A stretch of DNA of 64,000 bases, taken from the NCBI RefSeq assembly GCF_023101085.1, contig NZ_CP064703.1, positions 7,998,001-8,062,000 on the forward strand, read 5' to 3'. The position numbers and the translations under genes were made by a program. The notes below the pieces were generated by a model. That model was not told the origin of the DNA and searched no databases. It saw only the letters and a program-made list of their open reading frames with translations. Numbering within the stretch: the first letter of the stretch is position 1; every line of letters starts with the position of its first letter. Shown piece after piece: positions 1 through 8,679 of the stretch. The DNA is from Bradyrhizobium sp. 170 (GTDB taxonomy: Bacteria > Pseudomonadota > Alphaproteobacteria > Rhizobiales > Xanthobacteraceae).

Positions 1-694
1 GGCCTGGCCTGGGCCGTCGGTATCCCTCGTCACCTGAAGGTGTATCCGGTCGAGGTTAAACTGATCTGGCCGGTTGCCGGTCGGGGCCGTCCCCGCAAGC
101 GGCACATTCCGGATATCCTATCGAGGGCGGCCGAAGATATGCTGGCCAATGCCAAGTGGCAAAATGTGAGTTGGCGAAACGGTACCAAGGGCCGGCTGGA
201 AGCTCGCTTCGCCGCTGTTCGCGTGCGAACCGCCGATGGGCCACCTCAGCGGATCAAGGACATGGGCCAGCAGCATCTTCCGGGGGACGAAGCCTGGCTC
301 ATCGGCGAACACAGGACGTCGGGAGAGAAGAAATATTATCTCGCCAATCTGCCGGCCAAGACGAATCTGCGCACGTTAGCTGCCACGATCAAAGCCCGAT
401 GGATTTGCGAACAGGCCCATCAGCAGTTGAAAGAGGAACTCGGGCTTGATCACTTCGAGGGAAGATCCTGGCAAGGCCTCCATCGTCACGCGCTCATGAC
501 CATGATCGCTTACGCATTCCTCCAGCATCGGCGTCTCGCACAAGCGGGGCGGAAAAAAAAGAATCAATGGTCCACCGCCTCAGCCGAGCCTGCCGGCCGT
601 ACGCCAGGCCATCGTCGATCTCATCGTTCAACCACGACCTCAGCGATGCCCGTACTGCAGAAGACAAATCGGCGAAAAGCAGCGGCGTGAATAA
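1..694 (+). mobile_element. IS701-like insertion sequence, 3' part: DDE transposase, 5' cut by window edge and 3' frameshifted
   Basis: The reading frame is open from base 1, so the transposase start lies outside the window. It reads through the C-terminal half of an IS4/IS701-type DDE transposase: a beta-strand block (VKLIWPVAGRGRPRK) and then RWICEQAHQQLKEELG, which keeps the R-(3)-E-(6)-K spacing around the catalytic Glu. The frame continues to a stop at 688-690, but the last ~45 residues are Arg/Ser-rich and unlike the family. The neighbouring frame from about base 570 to the TAA at 692-694 gives a sensible tail with PPPQPSLPAVRQAIVDLIV and CPYCRRQIGEK. The switch lies at an A8 run at 553-560, so the gene is either frameshifted or uses slippage. 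The IS seems to end at 710, followed by CTAG at 711-714, which fits the YTAR target site known for IS701. Confidence 0.85.
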
Positions 695-710
695 ATCTGC
701 CAAAGTAGTG

Positions 711-714
711 CTAG
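711..714. repeat. Probable IS target-site duplication (CTAG), right copy
   Basis: CTAG lies directly after the apparent IS end (the bases before it read CAAAGTAGTG). IS701-family elements are known to duplicate a 4-bp YTAR target. The left copy is outside the window, so the duplication cannot be confirmed here. Bases 711-713, read on the minus strand, are the TAG stop codon of the next gene. Confidence 0.4.
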
Positions 715-1127
715 TTCGTATTGATGCGAAACCGTAGCGCTTTCGCGCCGACGAACGAGACGAAATCGCCTTGCCGCTTCCAGGTGCCTGCGTCGGTCAG
801 GGCCGCGATCAACTCGTCATCGGCCTGCGCGCGGTCCGGCGGACAGGGCCGGTTTGCCATCGCGCCGGCGACGAAGATCACGGTGTTGCCCGCCACCGAA
901 AACTGGCCCTTGCCGCCCTTGCACCAGAGTTCGAAGACCACCTCGCCGGCATCGCCGATCTCAAGATTGGGGATCCGCTTGGATCCGGGCTGGCGGTTCA
1001 CGTCGAGCTGCATTTCCGTTCCGAACGGAAAGCCGTCATCGGCCAGCGCCGGGCTGAAATGCAGGGCGGTGGCGATCAGCAGGAGCGAAGCGGTGCCTGC
1101 CCGGGCCGTGCGTGCGAATGAAATCAT
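711..1127 (-). CDS. Secreted META/HslJ-like domain protein
   Basis: 138 residues. A signal peptide is clear: MISFARTARAG, a hydrophobic core, and cleavage likely after SPALA. The mature part (about 30-138) is a small beta-rich domain with two conserved Cys, and the C-terminus (DFVSFVGAKALRFRINTN) resembles META/HslJ-like folds of periplasmic or lipoprotein proteins. Function is unknown; such domains are linked to envelope stress in other bacteria. It is transcribed towards the insertion sequence, and its stop codon falls inside the probable target duplication, so the coding sequence appears intact. The family call is by resemblance only. Confidence 0.7.
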   Translation of the reverse strand: MISFARTARAGTASLLLIATALHFSPALADDGFPFGTEMQLDVNRQPGSKRIPNLEIGDAGEVVFELWCKGGKGQFSVAGNTVIFVAGAMANRPCPPDRAQADDELIAALTDAGTWKRQGDFVSFVGAKALRFRINTN

Positions 1128-1399
1128 GCTACCTCTCGAAAAATACCAGACCTACCGCGCCGCGCGCCGTTCTATTGGACAATGACGTGATTGGCCAGAA
1201 AATTTCGAATGTGCCGCATGTCGACTTCGTGCCACTAGCGGAAGTCGCCGCTTCATTAGATTACCTCGTTGCCGCCGGAGAGAACTGGCGGCGGTATTTC
1301 GAGCCCGATCCTACGGGCAGCCTTTGTATTGATGATGAACTGGAATTTCGTGGGTTGATAGAACGGAATTTCAGCGGGGTTCTTGCAGACCCACGTTGA
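1112..1399 (+). CDS. Doubtful small ORF, hypothetical (95 aa)
   Basis: This is the only candidate in the 385-base stretch between two minus-strand genes (1128-1512). It starts at GTG 1112, overlaps the start of the META gene, and has no good ribosome site. The middle part (VPLAEVAASLDYLVAAGENWRRYFEPD) reads like real protein, so a decayed or unrecognised gene is possible. No family was recognised. If it is not a gene, this stretch holds nothing else I can name. Confidence 0.2.
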   Translation: MRMKSCYLSKNTRPTAPRAVLLDNDVIGQKISNVPHVDFVPLAEVAASLDYLVAAGENWRRYFEPDPTGSLCIDDELEFRGLIERNFSGVLADPR

Positions 1400-1512
1400 A
1401 GACCCGGGGATGTCGGCCTCTTGATCCAAAGCGGACATCGCCCAGGCTTAAAGTCGGCTAGCCGCATATGCTCCGACCATCATGCGGCAGGCACGAATCG
1501 AACTGCTTTGCT

Positions 1513-2028
1513 TCAGTCCTCGTCGTCAGACTGCGCACGACGCCGTTCTACGGATTCACTCATGTCGTGGAGTACAAAGATCGCGATGGCCGCCATGCGC
1601 TGCCGCTGTTCGGGACTGAACGTTTTATAGAGTGGCTGCCACGCCTCGGCGAGCTTATCCACATCGGCTGATCGTTGAGCCAATGCTTCCGAGCGTCGTT
1701 GCAAGAAGGCGATGGGGTCACGATTGCGCATGACTTCGACCGGGTTTTGGTCGGCCCGTCTGCCTACTGTTTCCGAGATTTTTGCAACACGGGCTTTCCG
1801 GTCCTCCGCCCTGGCGCGAATAGCGTTCTCTACAGCCGGCCAGTATTTTTCCTGGTCAGGTGTCAGTTGCAATGCGGCCTTTGCCAGATCAATCCGCAAG
1901 TCCATCAGGGTATTCCGGTCCGCTGCATTCAAGCGTTCCGGAGCAGCAGGAGAAGGAGTTTGCGCGTGGGCAATCGGCGATGCCGTAAGGAAGAGTGCAG
2001 TTGCTCCGACCACTACTATGTTCTTCAT
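1513..2028 (-). CDS. Periplasmic LTXXQ-motif (Spy/CpxP-like) protein
   Basis: 171 residues with a signal peptide (MKNIVVVGATALFLTASPIAHA, cleavage after AHA). The mature protein is almost all helical and charged. It carries two LTXXQ-like motifs, LTPDQEKYWPAV near residue 55 and FSPEQRQRMA near residue 140, the spacing typical of the Spy/CpxP family. Family members are periplasmic chaperones or metal/envelope-stress sensors; the exact role here is not visible. A Shine-Dalgarno-like AGGTCGCCG lies just upstream of the ATG. It is a single gene with no obvious operon partner. Confidence 0.85.
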   Translation of the reverse strand: MKNIVVVGATALFLTASPIAHAQTPSPAAPERLNAADRNTLMDLRIDLAKAALQLTPDQEKYWPAVENAIRARAEDRKARVAKISETVGRRADQNPVEVMRNRDPIAFLQRRSEALAQRSADVDKLAEAWQPLYKTFSPEQRQRMAAIAIFVLHDMSESVERRRAQSDDED

Positions 2029-2170
2029 CGGCGACCTCCTAGGTAAAAGTTATCCCCCAGGCACGCCGCAAAAAATGGTTACGCACGGCAGGTCGCGTTG
2101 ATTCAAATCAAAGGAACCAGAGAAGTTCGCACAGGCTACGCTGGCCGATTTCATAAATACGACACCGAAA

Positions 2171-2202
2171 AGAAAACCCCCGCGAGTGTCGGCCGCGCGG
2201 GG
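2171..2202 (-). terminator. Rho-independent terminator of the permease gene
   Basis: On the minus strand, CCCCGCG pairs with CGCGGGG across an 11-base loop and is followed by GTTTTCTTTT. It lies 29 bases after the permease stop codon. Confidence 0.75.
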
Positions 2203-2230
2203 ATCATGTCGGTTGCCCTTGCCGGCGTCG

Positions 2231-3895
2231 CTATTTCAAAACCATCATCGTGAACGGATGGACGTAGGCCTGCAGCGTCACCAGCACGCCGACGAGGCAG
2301 GCCAGCACGATCGAATGCAGGAAGACGTAACGCAGGATCGAGCCTTCATGGCCGTACCAGTTGGTCGCGGTCGAGGCGACGACGATCGATTGCGCGTCGA
2401 TCATCTTGCCCATGACGCCGCCGGACGAATTGGCGGCGGCCATCAGCACGGGGGACAGACCGAGCTGTTCGGCGGTGATCTTCTGCAGATTGCCGAACAG
2501 CACGTTGGAAGCGGTGTCCGATCCCGTCAGCGCCACACCGAGCCAGCCGAGCAGCGTGCCGAAGAAGGGATAGAGCACGCCGGTGGCGGCAAAGGCGAGG
2601 CCGAGCGTGGCGTCGACGCCGGAGAGCCGCGTCAGCGTGCCGATGGCGAGCATCGCCGAGATCGTGATCAGCGAGATCGCGCACAGCCTGATGGTGCGGC
2701 CATATTCCGCGACCATCTTCAGCGGCGAGAAGCCCATCAGGAAGCCGGAAATGATCGCGGCGATCAGCATCCCGGTCCCGGTGAAGGACAGATAGGTGAA
2801 GTCGAACAGCGCAGCTTCGGGCGTCGGTTTTGCGGCCACCGGCGGCACCTTGTTGATCAGGTTGTGCAGCTCGGGCACCTGATACTTCCAGACGAAGATC
2901 GAATTCGCCCAGGTCTTGAACGAGCCGGTGCCCCAGATCAGCATCACGACGCAGACGATGATCCACGGCAGCAGCGCGCTCCAGAGCTGTGCCTGGCTGA
3001 GCTTCGTCGTATCCAGCGGCTTGGCGGGCTTCATGGTCGCGGCCGATTCATCTTTTCCGCGCAGCGCCGGAGACAGCCAAAGTTCGCGGGGTTGCCACAC
3101 CTTGAGGAACAGGATGAGGCAGCCCATCGAGATCAGTGACGCGCCGATATCGACGATCCACGGATTGATGAAGTTCGAGATCACGAATTGCGGAACCGCG
3201 AACGAGACGCCGGTGACGAGAATGGCCGGCCAGATCGTGATCATGCCGCGCCAGCCCGCAAACGCCCAGGTCAGCCAGAACGGCACGATCAGCGAGAAGA
3301 ACGGCAGTTGCCGGCCGACCATCGCGCCGAGCACATAAGGATCGAGGCCGGTCACGGACGCCAGACCCTGGATCGGCGTGCCGAGCGCGCCATAGGCGAC
3401 GGGCGCGGTGTTGGCGATCAGCGAAAGGCCGGAGGCGGCCAGCGGCGAGAAGCCAAGCCCGATCAGGACCGCGCCGGTGATCGCCACCGGCGTGCCGAAG
3501 CCCGATGCGCCTTCGAAGAACGCGCCGAATGCGAACGCGATCAAGAGAAGTTGCAGGCGGCGGTCGGTGGTGACGCCGCCGATCGCCCGCTGCAGCAGTT
3601 CGAACCGGCCGGTCTCGACCGTGATGCGGTAGAGAAAGATGACGTTGAGCACGATCCAGCCGATTGGAAAGAAGCCGATCACAACGCCGAGCAACGAGGC
3701 GCGGATCGACATGTCGGCAGGCATGGTGAAGATGGCGATGGTGATGATATTGGCGACGATCAGCGCGATGATGGCCGCCAGATGCGCCTTGACCTTGCCG
3801 CTGGCGATCAGCACCAGCAGCGTGACCACAGGCACGGCGGCGGCGATCGTCGACAGCGCGGCGTTGCCCAGCGGATTATAGTGTTGATCCCACAT
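2231..3895 (-). CDS. lldP: L-lactate/glycolate permease (LctP family)
   Basis: 554 residues with about 13 membrane segments. The start MWDQHYNPLGN aligns with the N-terminus of E. coli LldP (551 aa). The frame stays open further upstream, but ATG 3893-3895 has GGGAG eight bases before it, which decides the start. Family hallmarks are visible: FGAFFEGASGFGTPVAI, a paralogous ALTGSDTASNVLFGNLQ and SSGGVMGKMIDAQSIVVA. The family imports L-lactate, D-lactate and glycolate by proton symport in the inner membrane. Because a glycolate oxidase operon begins 5 kb away on the same strand, glycolate (as for GlcA) is an equally good substrate. A strong terminator follows the gene. Confidence 0.93.
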   Translation of the reverse strand: MWDQHYNPLGNAALSTIAAAVPVVTLLVLIASGKVKAHLAAIIALIVANIITIAIFTMPADMSIRASLLGVVIGFFPIGWIVLNVIFLYRITVETGRFELLQRAIGGVTTDRRLQLLLIAFAFGAFFEGASGFGTPVAITGAVLIGLGFSPLAASGLSLIANTAPVAYGALGTPIQGLASVTGLDPYVLGAMVGRQLPFFSLIVPFWLTWAFAGWRGMITIWPAILVTGVSFAVPQFVISNFINPWIVDIGASLISMGCLILFLKVWQPRELWLSPALRGKDESAATMKPAKPLDTTKLSQAQLWSALLPWIIVCVVMLIWGTGSFKTWANSIFVWKYQVPELHNLINKVPPVAAKPTPEAALFDFTYLSFTGTGMLIAAIISGFLMGFSPLKMVAEYGRTIRLCAISLITISAMLAIGTLTRLSGVDATLGLAFAATGVLYPFFGTLLGWLGVALTGSDTASNVLFGNLQKITAEQLGLSPVLMAAANSSGGVMGKMIDAQSIVVASTATNWYGHEGSILRYVFLHSIVLACLVGVLVTLQAYVHPFTMMVLK

Positions 3896-4190
3896 TTGCG
3901 GTTCTCCCGACATTGTTATTGGCGCGCCCGCCGGCGTGGATGGCCGGGCACGAGTTGAACGATTCGCGGGAACAACCGTGGAAAAGCGGGGTTGAGCCGC
4001 CTTGGCATCGCCAACGCTCACAACCTCGCGAAGTTCGTTGGCCGCCGCCCCTCGCCGTCGCAGCCATGCTAGGGTCTCACCGGCACCTGCGACAAGCCGC
4101 CGCAGGCAGCCCATTCCATAACCTTAGTAGTAGAACCTAATTCCTCTATCCATTCAGGGCTTTAAGCCCCATTTCCGGAGACGCTGATCT

Positions 4191-5939
4191 GTGAACAACC
4201 TCCGCCCGACGCTCGCCACGGTGTGGCGCATCTCCGCCCCCTATTTCCGCTCCGAAGACAAATGGGCCGGCCGCGGACTGCTGGCCGCCGTGATTGCCAT
4301 TGAGCTTGCGATCGTCGGCATCAACGTCCTGATCACTCAGTGGAACGCCCGCTTCTACAACGCCCTGCAGGATCGAAACTGGGACACCTTCGTCAGCGAG
4401 ATCATCTATTTCTGCGTCGTTGTCAGCATTTTCATCGTGCTGGCGGTCTATCAGCTCTACCTCAATCAATGGCTGCAGATCCGCTGGCGGCAATGGATGA
4501 CCGCGCGCTATCTCGGTGACTGGCTGCATCAGGCCAATCACTACCGGATGCAGCTTCAGGGGGATGCCGCCGACAACCCCGACCAGCGCATGACCGACGA
4601 CGTCAAATTGTTCGTCGATCGCACGCTCAATATCGGCCTCGGCCTTCTGAATTCGGTCGTCACGCTGGCGTCCTTTGTCGTGATGTTGTGGGGCCTTTCG
4701 AATGCCGCGCCGCTGCACCTGTTCGGCCAGGAATATGCAATTCCCGGCTACCTCGTCTGGTGCGCGTTGATCTATTCGGTGCTCGGCACTGTGCTAACCC
4801 ATCTGATCGGTTGGCCACTGGTCGGCATCGATTTCCGGCAACAGCAATATGAAGCGGATTTTCGCTTCAACCTGGTGCGCGTGCGGGAAAACTCCGAACA
4901 GATTGCGCTATTGCACGGCGAGCAGGCCGAGCGCGAGCGCCTTCTGGTTCGCTTCGGACGCGTGGTGGAGAACTGGCTCGCCATCATGAACCGGACCAAG
5001 AAGATAACGGCGTTCACCGCCAGCTATAATCAGGCTTCGGTAATCTTTCCCTACATCCTGGTGGCGCCGGCTTACTTCGCGGAGAAGATCCAGCTCGGCG
5101 GCATGATGCAGACCGCATCGGCGTTTTCGAACGTGCAGGGCGCGCTTTCGTTCTTCATCACCATCTACCGCCAACTGGCGGAGTGGCAGGCCGTGGTCAA
5201 CCGTCTCGACGGGTTCGAGGCAGGAATTGCAGCGGCGCGCGATCTCGCAACCCGCGACGACCGGGTTCACGTGGTCGAGACCGCGGGGGCCGGCGCCATC
5301 GACCTCAAGGAGCTGGCGCTGCGGCTGCCGAACGGAACGCCGCTGGTGAACGCGAGCGGACTGAGTTTGCGCAAGGGCGAGCGCACGCTGGTGACCGGGC
5401 CCTCGGGCTCCGGCAAATCGACGCTGTTCCGTGCCATTGCCGGCATCTGGCCGTTCGGGAGCGGCTCGATTTCGATTCCGGCCGGGGCAACAATGATGAT
5501 GCTGCCGCAGCGACCGTATTTCCCGACCGGATCACTGCGAGGCGCGATCGAGTACCCCGCCAAGGAAGGGACGTTCACCGACGGGCAAATCGGCGGCGCG
5601 CTCGAGCAGGCAGGACTGCCGAGGCTCGCGTCGCAACTCGACGAACACGGGCACTGGAACCGGACGCTCTCGCTCGGAGAACAGCAGCGCCTTGGACTGA
5701 CCCGCGCGCTGCTACACACACCGCAGTATTTATTCCTGGACGAAGCGACGGCGTCGCTCGACGAACCTTCGGAAGCAGCACTGTATCAACTGCTCGAGAA
5801 GAAATTGCCGGCGACCACCATCGTCTCGATCGGCCATCGCTCGACACTGGATGCCTTCCATCAGCGCAATGTCAGCCTGGTGCGCGACGGCGAACGGTTT
5901 GCGCTACGGGACGAAAAGCCGACGGCACGAACGACATAG
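4191..5939 (+). CDS. ABC transporter with fused membrane and ATPase domains (YddA/ABCD, BacA-related)
   Basis: 582 residues. The N-terminal half (about 20-340) is an ABC_membrane_2/SbmA-BacA-like domain with around six membrane segments; the C-terminal half is the ATPase. Walker A is GPSGSGKS at 403-410, the signature LSLGEQQR at about 493-500, and Walker B YLFLDEAT at about 513-520, all intact. It starts at GTG with GGAG ten bases upstream. YddA-type exporters function as homodimers. In Bradyrhizobium the related BclA protein imports plant antimicrobial peptides and is needed for bacteroid differentiation, so this could be a paralogue. The substrate cannot be read from sequence. No operon partner follows; a palindromic repeat lies immediately downstream. 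Confidence 0.88.
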   Translation: MNNLRPTLATVWRISAPYFRSEDKWAGRGLLAAVIAIELAIVGINVLITQWNARFYNALQDRNWDTFVSEIIYFCVVVSIFIVLAVYQLYLNQWLQIRWRQWMTARYLGDWLHQANHYRMQLQGDAADNPDQRMTDDVKLFVDRTLNIGLGLLNSVVTLASFVVMLWGLSNAAPLHLFGQEYAIPGYLVWCALIYSVLGTVLTHLIGWPLVGIDFRQQQYEADFRFNLVRVRENSEQIALLHGEQAERERLLVRFGRVVENWLAIMNRTKKITAFTASYNQASVIFPYILVAPAYFAEKIQLGGMMQTASAFSNVQGALSFFITIYRQLAEWQAVVNRLDGFEAGIAAARDLATRDDRVHVVETAGAGAIDLKELALRLPNGTPLVNASGLSLRKGERTLVTGPSGSGKSTLFRAIAGIWPFGSGSISIPAGATMMMLPQRPYFPTGSLRGAIEYPAKEGTFTDGQIGGALEQAGLPRLASQLDEHGHWNRTLSLGEQQRLGLTRALLHTPQYLFLDEATASLDEPSEAALYQLLEKKLPATTIVSIGHRSTLDAFHQRNVSLVRDGERFALRDEKPTARTT

Positions 5940-5942
5940 ACC

Positions 5943-6067
5943 CGTAGCCCGGATGGAGCGAAGCGCAATCCGGGAAAAGTACCCGCTTGCGAGAGTGGCC
6001 CCGGATTTCGCGGAGCCTGTCATCGGGCGCGCATTCGCGCGACCCGTTGGCTACTCCGGGCTACGAT
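5943..6067. repeat. 125-bp palindromic intergenic repeat, family A (CGTAGCCCGGA ends)
   Basis: CGTAGCCCGGA at 5943-5953 is matched perfectly by its reverse complement at 6057-6067, and the interior is also partly self-complementary. Elements with GTAGCCCGGATGGAGCG ends are common between genes in Bradyrhizobium. It lies between two convergent genes and may end transcription from both sides. Confidence 0.7.
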
Positions 6068-6072
6068 CTTCT

Positions 6073-6594
6073 CTACCACCAGCGCCGCGGCCAGGGCTGG
6101 CGGCGCACCCCGCGGTGCCAGACGTAGCAGAACGCGGTCAAAAGCACTGCGCCGGCCAGCACCGGCGCCAGCAGGAACGTCGATGGCAGATTGCCTGATA
6201 CCACCAGCAGCGGGTTGATGCCGGCCGGCGGGTGAAACGTCCCGGTCACGTACATCGCCAGAATCGCAAGGCCGACGGCGGCGGCCGCGGCCCAGGCCTG
6301 CGGCCCGGTCAGCTTCAGCATGGCAAGGCCGACCAGCGCCGATATCAGATGCCCGCCGATCAAGGCCCGCGGCTGCGCCGGCTCGACGTCCGGCGATCCG
6401 ATCACCAGCACGATCGAGGTGGCGAACGGGATCACCGCGAGCGGATAATGCGCGGCGAACGAGAACAGCTCCATGATGCCGATGGCAATGGCGCCGCCGA
6501 GCCCTGCGACCGCGCCCGCCACGACGTTGCGGTGATCGTTGCGGGAGATCGCTTTCCGCAGCCCGCGCCGCCAATCCCGTTTCATCCGCGCCAC
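6073..6594 (-). CDS. HPP-family integral membrane protein
   Basis: 173 residues, about four to five membrane helices. The signature GTFHPPAGINPLL near residue 120 gives the family name (HPP). Early helices follow a short basic N-terminus (MARMKRDWRRGLRK). Some HPP proteins in cyanobacteria and plants are reported nitrite carriers, but most bacterial ones are uncharacterised, so no substrate is assigned. It follows the porin gene on the same strand but is separated from it by a strong terminator. Confidence 0.85.
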   Translation of the reverse strand: MARMKRDWRRGLRKAISRNDHRNVVAGAVAGLGGAIAIGIMELFSFAAHYPLAVIPFATSIVLVIGSPDVEPAQPRALIGGHLISALVGLAMLKLTGPQAWAAAAAVGLAILAMYVTGTFHPPAGINPLLVVSGNLPSTFLLAPVLAGAVLLTAFCYVWHRGVRRQPWPRRWW

Positions 6595-6595
6595 C

Positions 6596-6631
6596 CAAAA
6601 GAAAAGGGGCGGCAGATCGCTCTGCCGCCCC
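6596..6631 (-). terminator. Terminator of the porin gene
   Basis: An 11-bp perfect stem (6606-6616 with 6621-6631) closes a four-base loop. On the minus strand it is followed by TTTTCTTTT. It lies 20 bases after the porin stop codon. Confidence 0.85.
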
Positions 6632-6651
6632 TCGTCTTCGACAGGAAGATC

Positions 6652-7668
6652 TTACTTCAGGTTGGTCAGCGCGGTCAGGTCAGCTGAGAGCTTGACGATG
6701 CCGGCCGCGCCGCACCAGTTCGAACCGACGCCCGACGGATTGATCGGGGTGAGGAAGGTGCCCGACGATGCCGTTATGTTACCGCGAGCCGCGAAGTCGC
6801 TGGTGAAGGCGTTGCAATCACCCTTCGACAGGTTGGTGTCGGAATAACGGAAGTCCAGCGTGAACACCTTGTAGGTGAAGCCGATGCCGACGTTCCAGGT
6901 ATTGTAGTCGGCGTAGTTGATGCCGTTGGGGAAGAGTGCCGTCCCGTAGAACGAGTCTGACGTACCCAGCCACTGACGGCCGAACTCACCCGACACATAC
7001 ATGCCGATGCCGCTGGCGCCGAACCAGGTGCTCGGCGCGATCGCCTTGCCGACGATCGAAGCATAGGTGCCTTCGGCGCCGCTATTGAGGAAGCTCGGCG
7101 TATAATAGACGTTACCGCCGAGCGAGAAGTTGTCGTTGAAGGTGTAGTTCACCTTGCCATAGACCTCGAAGAAGCTGAGGTCCTTCTTGATGACGTTGCC
7201 GTTGACCAGAGCGTTCTGCAGACATTCGGCGCTGAGCGGAACGCCTGCGAAATCGGTTGGAGGAACAACGGGGCCGTAGTGGCAGGTTCCGCCCGGATAC
7301 ATGTAGCCCCAGGCGCCGACGTCGAAAGCAAATTGGCCAACCGTCAGGCGGGCGCCGCCGTAAGCGTCGACTTCAGCCGCCGCGCGGTTCGGGAACGAGA
7401 TGCTCGCGCCGCCCACGCCGACATAGAGCTGGAAGTCCTTGGTGACGTTGTAGCGCGGCTCGAAATAGACGTTGACCGAGGGCTTGTGATTGGACTGGGT
7501 GATGCCGCGGAAGATGTAATCGTTGGTGATCCCGCCGCCGAAGGCGAAATCCCAGGGGTCGAATGCCGGCGGCGGCGGAGCCTTGACGGCCTTCACCCGC
7601 AAATCTGCAGCAAGAGCCGAACCCGATATCATTGCCAGCGCCGTTGCTAACAAAGCCACTTTCTTCAT
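6652..7668 (-). CDS. TorF-family outer-membrane porin-like protein
   Basis: 338 residues. The signal peptide MKKVALLATALAMISGSALA decides the start at 7668 over longer upstream reading, with GGGG seven bases before the ATG. The mature part begins ADLRVKAVKAPPPPAFDPW and then FAFGGGITNDYIFRGITQS, the characteristic opening of the TorF/Gcw_chp putative porins. The rest alternates aromatic and glycine residues as in beta-barrels (e.g. NTWNVGIGFTYKVFTLDFRYSDT). It probably forms a barrel in the outer membrane; the solute is unknown. Four cysteines are present, unusual for a porin and possibly paired in the periplasm. Confidence 0.85.
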   Translation of the reverse strand: MKKVALLATALAMISGSALAADLRVKAVKAPPPPAFDPWDFAFGGGITNDYIFRGITQSNHKPSVNVYFEPRYNVTKDFQLYVGVGGASISFPNRAAAEVDAYGGARLTVGQFAFDVGAWGYMYPGGTCHYGPVVPPTDFAGVPLSAECLQNALVNGNVIKKDLSFFEVYGKVNYTFNDNFSLGGNVYYTPSFLNSGAEGTYASIVGKAIAPSTWFGASGIGMYVSGEFGRQWLGTSDSFYGTALFPNGINYADYNTWNVGIGFTYKVFTLDFRYSDTNLSKGDCNAFTSDFAARGNITASSGTFLTPINPSGVGSNWCGAAGIVKLSADLTALTNLK

Positions 7669-8026
7669 GACGATCCCCATCACCAGATAAAACAGCCCTG
7701 TTCCGGCGCCCCCCAAGGGCATGCGACAACCGACTGCGGCCAAATGTCTTAACGTGGTCACACAGTGGTGTGCGGCGTCACGATCGTGAAGCAAAAAAGG
7801 CAAGCATGTGCCGCCTTTTTAGGCGTTCGGGCGGTTTCGATAAATCTTCTCCGCATGTGTTGCATTCTCACAACAATTTTGGGGGTTTTGGTGCCGCCGG
7901 CGGCAACTGAAACCGGAAAAGGCAACGGCGGGCGACGTGCCGCAGGACGCGTTTTTGCGAATCAACCTTCCCGTGAAAATACGGCTCCGGTCGCCTCGGA
8001 CAGACCTCACGAACTCGGGACACACG
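7669..8026. other. Intergenic stretch upstream of the porin gene
   Basis: No convincing gene. An imperfect hairpin (AAAAAGGC / GCCTTTTT) lies near 7795-7818. The stretch must hold the porin promoter on the minus strand, but no clear -35/-10 pair could be chosen. Confidence 0.4.
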
Positions 8027-8059
8027 AAAAAGGCCGCAGCGCTGGATGCTGCGGCCTTT
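8027..8059 (-). terminator. Terminator of the H1-like gene
   Basis: A perfect 12-bp stem (8029-8040 with 8048-8059) has a seven-base loop. On the minus strand the second arm runs into TTTTT. It lies 29 bases after the stop of the H1-like gene. Confidence 0.9.
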
Positions 8060-8088
8060 CCGAGAAATTGTTTCCAGCAGGCGACCGT

Positions 8089-8460
8089 CTAGTTATGGTC
8101 GCCGCCGTTGGACGAGCCGGATCCCCATGAGGGTGTGGACGGCTCCGGGGTAGCCCAGCTCGGTGCGGGGGCGGGCTCCGGCTCGGGCGCCGCCATCGCG
8201 GGCTCCGCCTTGGGAGCGGCGGGCTTGGCAGCCGCCTTCCTCTTCTTCGCCGGGCTCTTCTTTGCGGCCTTCTTCGGTGCCGCAGCCTTTGACTTCTTGG
8301 CGGCCTTCTTGGCGGATTTCTTTGCGCCCTTCTTGACAGCCTTCTTTGCCGATTTCTTCGCGGCCTTCTTCGACGCCTTCCTGGCGGACTTCTTCTTCTT
8401 CGCCACTACGGCCTTCTTGGCCTTTTTAGCCTTCTTGCCCTTCTTACTCTTCTTCGCCAT
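8089..8460 (-). CDS. Histone H1-like Lys/Ala-rich protein
   Basis: 123 residues. MAKKSKKGKKAKKAKK is followed by about 60 residues of AKKAAKK-type repeats, then a Pro/Ala/Glu-rich acidic tail ending in WGSGSSNGGDHN. The start is fixed by AGGAGG five bases before the ATG at 8458-8460. Lysine/alanine tracts of this kind are seen in bacterial H1-like nucleoid proteins, which bind DNA by charge. The DNA is internally repetitive, so copy number of the repeats may vary between strains. The DNA-binding role is inferred from composition only. Confidence 0.8.
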   Translation of the reverse strand: MAKKSKKGKKAKKAKKAVVAKKKKSARKASKKAAKKSAKKAVKKGAKKSAKKAAKKSKAAAPKKAAKKSPAKKRKAAAKPAAPKAEPAMAAPEPEPAPAPSWATPEPSTPSWGSGSSNGGDHN

Positions 8461-8679
8461 CTGGTCCTCCTGTTGCCGCTGTCCATGTCTGTCGAGCGCT
8501 TCGAATAGTCCGTGGGCCAGACCGGGGCGACACTTCTTCGAAGTGCCCTCCCGCTCCATCCCTTGTCCGGGCGCGATCTCCGGACAAACGCTGCGCGTTT
8601 GTCCCGAGGAAACCGGATGCCGATCCCGCCATCCACACGCGGGGGCAGACGTTCCGGATCGCGCCCTTAGGCCGATCGA

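Noticed and set aside
2186..3139. Long plus-strand open frame opposite the permease gene
   Set aside because: The minus strand encodes a clear LctP permease with full membrane pattern; the plus frame is Arg/Gln/His-rich as expected for an antisense shadow in high-GC DNA.
3896..4114. 73-codon extension of the permease at its N-terminus
   Set aside because: The extra residues are Arg/Ala-rich with no membrane pattern, and the ATG at 3895 has a good ribosome site and matches the known LldP start.
8130..8460. Repeated short units that could be taken for a CRISPR or tandem array
   Set aside because: The repetition is codon-level (AKK-type) inside the H1-like gene, with no regular spacers.
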